Source: Sphingomonas kyeonggiensis
GTDB lineage: Bacteria; Pseudomonadota; Alphaproteobacteria; Sphingomonadales; Sphingomonadaceae
NCBI RefSeq assembly: GCF_014204495.1
Contig: NZ_JACHLN010000001.1
Coordinates: forward strand, 434,001 to 498,000
Length of the DNA stretch: 64,000 nucleotides
Reading direction: 5' to 3'
The notes under the pieces: generated by a model
Seen by the model: the letters and a program-made list of their open reading frames with translations, nothing else
Databases searched by the model: none
Told to the model about the DNA's origin: nothing
In this document: one piece after another, positions 58,053 to 64,000 of the stretch
How the letters are laid out: every line of letters begins with the position of its first letter
How positions within the stretch are numbered: the first letter of the stretch is position 1
Position numbers and translations under genes: made by a program

Positions 58053-59441
58053 ATGATCCGGCTGTTCAAGCATTACGTGCCCAATGCCGTGCTGCTGCTG
58101 GGCTTTCTCGATATCGTCCTGCTGGCGATATCGGGCGAGCTTGGCTGGATGCTGCGCGCGCATCAGCTGGGCATCGGCCTGCCTCCCGTCCAGGAGCGCT
58201 GGCCCCAGCTCGTCAGCTACGCGCTGTTCCTCGAAGTCGCGATGGTCGCGGTCGGCGTCTATGGCTCGGATGCGCTCCAGTCACTGCGCTATGCGATGGC
58301 GCGGCTGATCGTCGCCATCTCGCTCGGCGTGATCGGCCTCAGCGTCCTCTACTTCCTGATCCCCGAGATCGGCTTCTGGCGCTCCAACCTGCTCTACGCG
58401 ATGGGCTGCTCGATCGGCCTGCTGATCGCGCTGCGCATCCTGCTCGGCAAGGCACTGGGCAGCCAGGCGTTCAAGCGGCGCATCGTCGTGCTCGGCGCCG
58501 GCGCGCGGGCGCAGCGACTCAAGGACCTGTCCAAGGCGCCTGGCGCCGGCTTCGTCGTGGTCGGCTATGTCGCGATGAGCGAAGCCAATCGCGTGATTCC
58601 CGAGGCGATCGCGCGCGATGCGATCTATAATCTCGCCGATCACGTCGTCGTCCTCAACGCCAGCGAAGTGGTGCTGGCACTCGAGGAACGCCGCAATGCG
58701 CTGCCGCTCAAGGATCTGCTGCGCATCAAGACCACCGGCGTCCACGTCAACGAGATCTCGACCTTCCTCGAGCGCGAGACCGGCCGCGTCGACCTCGACA
58801 GCGTCAATCCGAGCTGGCTGATCTTCTCGGACGGCTTCTCGTCGGGCCGCATGTTCTCGAGCATGTTCAAGCGGCTGTTCGACATCGGCGCGAGTGCGCT
58901 GCTGCTGGCGCTGATGCTGCCGATCATCCTGCTCACCGCGATCCTGGTGAAGCTGGAGAGCAGGGGCCCGGCCTTTTACCGCCAGCGCCGCGTCGGCCTC
59001 TACGGCACCGGCTTCGACGTCATCAAGCTGCGCTCGATGCGCCAGGATGCCGAGGTGAACGGCCAGCCGGTCTGGGCCGAGAAGGACGACCCGCGCATCA
59101 CCCGCATCGGCCGGATCATCCGCAAGACGCGGATCGACGAGCTGCCGCAATGCTGGAGCGTGCTCAAGGGCGAGATGAGCTTTGTCGGCCCGCGGCCCGA
59201 GCGCCCGCAGTTCGTCGAGGACCTCGAGACCAAGCTGCCCTATTATGCCGAGCGCCATATGGTGAAGCCGGGCATCACCGGCTGGGCGCAGATCAACTAT
59301 CCCTATGGCGCCTCGATCGAGGATTCGCGCCAGAAGCTCGAGTTCGACCTCTACTACGCGAAGAACTATTCGCCGTTCCTCGACGTGCTGATCCTGCTCC
59401 AGACCATCCGCGTCGTATTGTTCCCCGAAGGCGCGCGCTGA
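58053..59441 (+). CDS. epsB: EpsB-type polyprenyl-phosphate sugar-1-phosphate transferase (XrtA-associated)
   Basis: 462 residues. It starts exopolysaccharide repeat units by moving a sugar phosphate to undecaprenyl phosphate. Four helices (about 10-130) and a Rossmann-like middle (RIVVLGAGARAQRL) precede a last membrane helix (ASALLLALMLPIILLTAIL) and the catalytic domain: FKRLFDIG, the basic RQRRVG and FDVIKLRSMRQDAE, TRIGRIIRKTRIDELPQ and VGPRPERPQFVE. This matches the TIGR03013-type transferases found with exosortase. A TGATG overlap leads into prsK. Confidence 0.93.
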   Translation: MIRLFKHYVPNAVLLLGFLDIVLLAISGELGWMLRAHQLGIGLPPVQERWPQLVSYALFLEVAMVAVGVYGSDALQSLRYAMARLIVAISLGVIGLSVLYFLIPEIGFWRSNLLYAMGCSIGLLIALRILLGKALGSQAFKRRIVVLGAGARAQRLKDLSKAPGAGFVVVGYVAMSEANRVIPEAIARDAIYNLADHVVVLNASEVVLALEERRNALPLKDLLRIKTTGVHVNEISTFLERETGRVDLDSVNPSWLIFSDGFSSGRMFSSMFKRLFDIGASALLLALMLPIILLTAILVKLESRGPAFYRQRRVGLYGTGFDVIKLRSMRQDAEVNGQPVWAEKDDPRITRIGRIIRKTRIDELPQCWSVLKGEMSFVGPRPERPQFVEDLETKLPYYAERHMVKPGITGWAQINYPYGASIEDSRQKLEFDLYYAKNYSPFLDVLILLQTIRVVLFPEGAR

Positions 59442-61513
59442 TGGCCGCCCTGCTGCTCTGGCTGCACGCCCTGGCGGCGCTGCTGTTCGGGGCACTCGCG
59501 CTCTGGGCATGGCGCGCCGACCTGGCCGGGCTGCCGCGCCGCCCGCTCGCCATCGCGCTCGCCGCCACCGCGCTCTGGGCGCTGGCCATCGCCGGGATCG
59601 GCGCCGCCGATGTCGCCAGCTGGTTCGCCGAGACGCTGCGCAACCTTGCCTGGCTCGGCTTCATGCTGGTGCTCCATCGCCGTGACGCGCAGTCGCGCCC
59701 GCCGATCGCGCTCGGCACCGTCTATGGTGTGGTTGCGCTCGTCCAGGTCGCCGCGCTGATCCTGACGCTCATCGTCTATACCAATCCCGAGCCGGAGCTG
59801 GCCGTCCCGGTCGCCAACGCCGCGCTGCTGATGCGGATGCTGGTCGCGGTCGCCGCGCTGGTGCTCGTCCAGGCGCTATGGTCCGCGCTCAGCCCCGGCG
59901 CGGGCGGGCCACTGCGCACACTGGTGGTCGCGCTCGCGGCGATCTGGTGCACCGAATTCGCGCTGTACACCGTCGCCTATGTCGCCGCGGAGTGGCGGAT
60001 CGAGCCGCTGGTGCTGCGCGGCCTTGCCTATCTCGCCGTCGCGCTCGCCATCGGCACCGCGCTCCAGCGCAAGGGCGAGTGGAAGATCGAGGTGTCGCGC
60101 GCCGTCACCTACCAGTCGCTCTCGCTGGTCGCGATCGGCGCCTATTTCGCCCTGCTCGCGCTTGCCACCTCCGCCATCGCCACGATCGGCGGCGCCAATG
60201 CCCGCGTGCTGCAGACCGCCTTCGTCCTCGGCTCCACGGCGGCGATCCTCACGCTGGTCGCCAACAGCTGGCTGCGCGCCTGGCTGAAGGTGAAGCTCGC
60301 CAAGCATCTCTTCCGCCACCGCTATGACTATCGCACCGAATGGATGCGCTTCACCGAGACGCTCGGCAATCCGCAAGGTGGCGCCGCGCTCGACGAACGC
60401 ATCGTCAAGGCGATCGCCGACCTGACCGAAAGCCCCGCCGGCGTGCTGCTCGTTCCCGATGCGGGCGGGCTGGGCGTCGGCGCGAGCTGGAACTGGGACC
60501 GGGCGACCCTGCCGATCGCCGGCGATACGGCGCTTGCCGAACATCTCCGGCTGACCGGCCGCATCGTCGAGCTCGATGCGATCCGTCGCAACGAGGATCA
60601 TCTCGACGCCGCCGCCGTCCCGCAATGGATGCTCGACCTGCCCGAGGCGTGGGCGATCGTGCCGCTACCGCATCTCACCGAGCTCGCCGGCGCGATCCTG
60701 CTCGCCCGGCCGACACTGGACCGTGCGCTCGACTGGGAGGATTTCGACCTGCTCAAGGTCGCCGGCCGCCAGGTCGCCTCCTATCTCGCCGAAGCCCGCG
60801 CGCAGGACGCGCTCGCCGAGGCGCAGCGCTTCGACGAGTTCAACCGCCGCTTCGCCTTCATCCTCCACGACATCAAGAACCTTGTGAGCCAGCTGACCCT
60901 GACCGCCCGCAATGCCGAGCGCCATGCCGACAACCCTGAATTCCGCGCCGACATGATCGCGACGCTGCAAAGCTCGGCCGAGCGGATGAACGGGTTGCTC
61001 GCCCGCCTCTCCCAGCATCATCGCAGCCGCCCTGAGGCGCCGCACGCGATCGAGGTGGTCGCGCTGGTCGAGCGCGTCGCGGCACACCGCAAGGGCCAGC
61101 ACCCGGTGGTGACCGCCGGCGTGCGCAACGCCATCGCCCATGCCGATCCCGCCAGCCTCGAGCAGCTGCTCGCCCATCTGCTCCAGAACGCCATCGACGC
61201 CAGCCCGGCAAACGAGCCGGTGACCCTGTCGGTTTCGGCGGATGGCGAGCGGGTGGCAATCGACGTGGTCGATCAGGGCTGCGGCATGTCGCCGGGCTTC
61301 ATCCGCGACAAGTTGTTCAAGCCCTTCGTCTCGTCGAAGGAAGGCGGGTTCGGCATCGGCGCCTTCGAGGCGCGCCAGCTCGCCCACGCCATGGAAGGCC
61401 GCATCGAAGTGACCTCGCGCGAAGGCCGGGGCACCCGCTTCCGCGTGATCCTCAAGGCCGCGCATCCCGCCGATCTCGGTACCCGGGGCGACAATTGGGG
61501 GCGTGCCGCATGA
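59441..61513 (+). CDS. prsK: XrtA/PEP-CTERM system histidine kinase PrsK
   Basis: 690 residues from the ATG at 59441. About eight membrane helices (to about 270) are followed by a GAF-like domain (about 320-455) and the kinase core: phosphoacceptor His in FILHDIKNLVSQL, N box LLQNAIDAS, G boxes DQGCGMSP and GGFGIGAFEARQLA. PrsK is known from the PEP-CTERM/exosortase exopolysaccharide loci, where it pairs with PrsR. A TGATG overlap ties it to epsB, and ATGA to prsR. Confidence 0.93.
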   Translation: MAALLLWLHALAALLFGALALWAWRADLAGLPRRPLAIALAATALWALAIAGIGAADVASWFAETLRNLAWLGFMLVLHRRDAQSRPPIALGTVYGVVALVQVAALILTLIVYTNPEPELAVPVANAALLMRMLVAVAALVLVQALWSALSPGAGGPLRTLVVALAAIWCTEFALYTVAYVAAEWRIEPLVLRGLAYLAVALAIGTALQRKGEWKIEVSRAVTYQSLSLVAIGAYFALLALATSAIATIGGANARVLQTAFVLGSTAAILTLVANSWLRAWLKVKLAKHLFRHRYDYRTEWMRFTETLGNPQGGAALDERIVKAIADLTESPAGVLLVPDAGGLGVGASWNWDRATLPIAGDTALAEHLRLTGRIVELDAIRRNEDHLDAAAVPQWMLDLPEAWAIVPLPHLTELAGAILLARPTLDRALDWEDFDLLKVAGRQVASYLAEARAQDALAEAQRFDEFNRRFAFILHDIKNLVSQLTLTARNAERHADNPEFRADMIATLQSSAERMNGLLARLSQHHRSRPEAPHAIEVVALVERVAAHRKGQHPVVTAGVRNAIAHADPASLEQLLAHLLQNAIDASPANEPVTLSVSADGERVAIDVVDQGCGMSPGFIRDKLFKPFVSSKEGGFGIGAFEARQLAHAMEGRIEVTSREGRGTRFRVILKAAHPADLGTRGDNWGRAA

Positions 61514-62868
61514 GCGACAGCCGCGCCCTGCCCAAGCTGCTCATCGTCGAGGACGATGCCGGCCTCCAGCGCCAGTTGCGCTGGGCCTATGACGGCTATG
61601 AGATCTTCACTGCCTCCACCCGCGAGGAAGCGATCACCGTGCTGCGCGCCGAGGAGCCGCCGGTGGTCACGCTCGATCTCGGCCTGCCGCCCGATCCCGA
61701 CGGCACCACCGAGGGCTTCGCCACGCTGGAGACGATCCTGTCGCTGCGCCCCGATACCAAGGTGATCGTCGCTTCGGGCCACGGCGCGCATGAATCGATG
61801 CTCCGCGCGATCTCGCTCGGCGCCTGGGACTTCTACCAGAAGCCGATCGACATCGACGCGCTCGGCCTGATCGTCGCCCGCGCCTTCCATGTCCATGCGC
61901 TGGAGGCGGAGAACCGCCGCCTCGCCGAGCGGGTCGAGGCGGGGGCGGTGCTGGGCGGCATGCTCACCGGCGCGCCGGAGATGCTCAAGGTCACCCGCAC
62001 GATCGAGCGTGTCGCCAGTGCCGACGTCTCCGTCATGCTGCTCGGCGCCAGTGGCACGGGCAAGGAGCTGCTTGCCCGTGGCCTGCACGACCGGAGCGGG
62101 CGCAAGGGCCGCTTCGTCGCGATCAACTGCGCGGCGATCCCCGAGACGCTGCTCGAATCCGAGCTGTTCGGGCACGAGAAGGGCGCTTTCACCGGGGCGG
62201 TGAAGACCACCGAAGGCAAGATCGAGCTCGCCCAGGGCGGCACGCTGTTTCTCGACGAGATCGGCGACGTGCCCCTGCCGCTCCAGGTCAAGCTGCTGCG
62301 CTTCCTGCAGGAGCGCGTGATCGAACGGGTCGGCGGGCGACAGGCGATCGCGGTGGATACCCGCATCGTCTGCGCCACCCACCAGGACATTGACGCGATG
62401 GTGGCCGACAATCGCTTCCGCGAAGACCTTTATTACCGCCTCGCCGAGATCGTCGTCCGCATCCCGAGCCTCGCGGAGCGCCCGGGTGACGCGGGGCTGC
62501 TCGCGCGCCATTTCCTGCAGAAATATGCCGCGCAGATGAACACGACCGCGCGGAGCTTTGCGCCCGATGCGCTTGCCGCGATCGATGCCTGGGGCTGGCC
62601 CGGCAATGTCCGCGAGCTCGAGAACCGCGTGAAGCGCGCGGCGATCATGGCCGAGGGCAAGCATGTCACCGCCGGGGATCTCGACCTCGAGGCCCAGGCG
62701 GAGATCGAGCCGGTCAACCTCAAGGCCGCGCGCGAGCTCGCCGATCGCAAGGCGATCCGTCACGCGCTTGCCCGCGCCGAGGGCAATATCTCCGGCACCG
62801 CGCGCCTGCTCGGGATCAGCCGCCCTACCCTCTATGACCTGATGAAGGCCTATGACCTCCAGCCCTAG
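61510..62868 (+). CDS. prsR: PEP-CTERM-box sigma-54 response regulator PrsR
   Basis: 452 residues from the ATG at 61510. The REC domain (about 1-125: LLIVEDDAGLQ, LDLGLPPD, KPID) is followed by a sigma-54 AAA+ domain with Walker A GASGTGKEL, the GAFTGA loop, Walker B GGTLFLDEIGD and a Fis-type helix-turn-helix (ISGTARLLGISRPTLYDLM) at the C-terminus. PrsK-type kinases phosphorylate it; it then activates sigma-54 promoters of PEP-CTERM and exopolysaccharide genes. Confidence 0.95.
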   Translation: MSDSRALPKLLIVEDDAGLQRQLRWAYDGYEIFTASTREEAITVLRAEEPPVVTLDLGLPPDPDGTTEGFATLETILSLRPDTKVIVASGHGAHESMLRAISLGAWDFYQKPIDIDALGLIVARAFHVHALEAENRRLAERVEAGAVLGGMLTGAPEMLKVTRTIERVASADVSVMLLGASGTGKELLARGLHDRSGRKGRFVAINCAAIPETLLESELFGHEKGAFTGAVKTTEGKIELAQGGTLFLDEIGDVPLPLQVKLLRFLQERVIERVGGRQAIAVDTRIVCATHQDIDAMVADNRFREDLYYRLAEIVVRIPSLAERPGDAGLLARHFLQKYAAQMNTTARSFAPDALAAIDAWGWPGNVRELENRVKRAAIMAEGKHVTAGDLDLEAQAEIEPVNLKAARELADRKAIRHALARAEGNISGTARLLGISRPTLYDLMKAYDLQP

Positions 62869-64000
62869 GCGCCGCCGGCGCACTTCCCGCTCCAGCGGCC
62901 TCCCGATCCGGCGCGTGCTGGTGATCGGCGGCGCGCTCGTCGTGCTGCTTGCCGTGCTGGCCGGCGGCTGGTTCGCGCTGAGCCCCGGCAGGATGGGCAC
63001 GGCGGAAGTTGCGGAAGCCACCACCCGCGCCGAGGCGATGCTCAAGGCCGACAACGCCACCGGCGCGCGCGACCTTGCCGCGGAAGCGGTGCGCGGAGAT
63101 CCCGACAACGAGAACGCCCATATCGTCCTTGCCCGCGCGCTGCTCGCGCTGGGCGACGGCGTGGGAGCCGAGGGCGAGATCCAGCGCGCCGTCGATGCCG
63201 GCTATGATCCCAAGGCGGTGCCGCAATGGCGCGCAGAAGCCTGGGTGCTGCAGGGCAAGACCGACAAGGCCCCGGCAGAGGCAGATAAGGCCCCCGCCGC
63301 GATGCGCCCCTACGGACTTCGAATCCGTGCCCGCGCACTCACCGCCCAGGGCAATTTCGCCGGCGCCGGTGCCGCGCTGGACGAAGCGCTGCGCCTGGCC
63401 CCGGACAATGCCGGCGTCTGGATGGACATGGGACGCTATCGCTACGCGGCGGGCGACCTAATCGGTGCCGCCCAGGCATCGGACCGCGCGGTAAAGCTCG
63501 CCCCCGGCTATATCGACGCGCTGATCCTGCGCGGCGAGATCGTGCGCAGCCAATATGGCCTGGTCGCCGCCCTGCCCTGGTTCGAGCAGGCGCTGAAGCG
63601 CGATCCCGCCCGCCACGATGCGCTGATCGAATATGCCGCGACGCTCGGCGATATCGGCCGCACCGTGGATGCGGTCGCCGCCACCCGCCGCGCGTTGGCG
63701 GCGCGGGCGGGGAGCCCGCAGGCATTCTATCTTCAGGCGGTGATCGCCGCGCGCGCGGGCAATTTCGACCTTTCCCGGGCTATCCTCGAAAAAACCGGCG
63801 GCGCGATCAACGATATGCCGGGCGTAATCCTACTCGGCGGCACGCTCGCCCTGCAAAAGGGCGACTACGAACAGGCGATCGACAAGCTGGGCGACCTAGT
63901 CGGCATGCAGCCGATGAACATCACCGCGCGCAAGCTGCTCGCCTTCGCGCTGCTGCGCACCGACCGCGCCCGCAACGCGATCGACACGCTGCGCCCGGTC
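62852..64000 (+). CDS. PrsT-like membrane-anchored TPR protein (5' part)
   Basis: The first 383 residues run to the window end without a stop. The start at 62852 overlaps prsR by 17 bases. A basic N-terminus (MTSSPRRRRRTSRSSG) and one membrane helix (about 22-44, VLVIGGALVVLLAVLAGGWF) precede TPR-type helix pairs: ATGARDLAAEAVRGDPDNEN, GAALDEALRLAPDNAGVW, AAQASDRAVKLAPGYIDALI, PWFEQALKRDPARHDALI and YEQAIDKLGDLVGMQPMN. PrsT is the usual TPR protein of the XrtA system, predicted to act in polymer export; identity is inferred from position. Confidence 0.8.
   Translation, partial: MTSSPRRRRRTSRSSGLPIRRVLVIGGALVVLLAVLAGGWFALSPGRMGTAEVAEATTRAEAMLKADNATGARDLAAEAVRGDPDNENAHIVLARALLALGDGVGAEGEIQRAVDAGYDPKAVPQWRAEAWVLQGKTDKAPAEADKAPAAMRPYGLRIRARALTAQGNFAGAGAALDEALRLAPDNAGVWMDMGRYRYAAGDLIGAAQASDRAVKLAPGYIDALILRGEIVRSQYGLVAALPWFEQALKRDPARHDALIEYAATLGDIGRTVDAVAATRRALAARAGSPQAFYLQAVIAARAGNFDLSRAILEKTGGAINDMPGVILLGGTLALQKGDYEQAIDKLGDLVGMQPMNITARKLLAFALLRTDRARNAIDTLRPV

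Overview
The window looks like chromosomal DNA of a sphingomonad (Alphaproteobacteria, Sphingomonadaceae, probably Sphingomonas in the broad sense). The grounds are the high GC content, the dense gene packing with ATGA/TGATG stop-start overlaps, an XrtA/PEP-CTERM exopolysaccharide module (EpsB-like transferase, PrsK, PrsR, PrsT-like), an alphaproteobacterial TCA operon, a CIRCE-controlled groESL, and short hairpin repeats of the GTCATCCC(C)GCGAAGGC type. I saw no rRNA, tRNA, CRISPR array, insertion sequence or prophage. The assignment rests on gene content and my knowledge of the families, not on a database search.

Layout. 1-1174: end of an XdhC-type Mo-enzyme maturation gene and a MobA-like nucleotidyltransferase. 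1143-5979 (minus): a complete tripartite efflux operon (NodT-type outer-membrane lipoprotein, membrane-fusion protein, MacB-type ATPase and permease). 6139-8582: acs translationally coupled to a macrodomain gene. 8656-13627: secreted M13 peptidase, a spermidine-synthase-like methyltransferase, a 38-codon orphan ORF behind a TTGCA-rich leader, and a POT peptide transporter. 13858-16222: nitroreductase, GntR/YtrA regulator, a putative membrane metallopeptidase, ABM and DUF5990 proteins. 16219-21489: esterase with a TIGR02117 partner, phhA, DUF6882, prmA, a membrane protein and an SDR. 21605-24356: two soluble chemoreceptors with almost identical output domains.

The centre is central metabolism: sdhCDA (24523-27129), then a terminator, a membrane protein, a secreted C13 peptidase and a membrane-anchored ClpP-like protease, and only then sdhB, a thioesterase and zapE (to 32259). 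A GH2 glycosidase, a tandem winged-helix regulator and a VOC protein follow. Next comes mdh-(secreted unknown)-sucD-sucA-sucB-lpd (35432-43657). sucC is not in the window, so SucD must pair with a beta subunit encoded elsewhere. From 43827 to 50144 lie membrane, TPR, STAS-like, GNAT and sppA genes, with two copies of a palindromic element of about 150 bp.

50266-52412 holds groES-groEL with a readable promoter, a degenerate CIRCE operator and a terminator, followed by a 59-residue zinc-finger-like protein and a Tat-exported PepF. At 54709-56833 an HNH protein and an aspartyl/asparaginyl beta-hydroxylase are transcribed divergently from a sulfotransferase whose N-terminus resembles a Nif11 leader; this is the most system-like unexplained cluster. 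The last 7 kb (manC, epsB, prsK, prsR, prsT-like) is the start of an exopolysaccharide/exosortase locus that runs out of the window at 64000.
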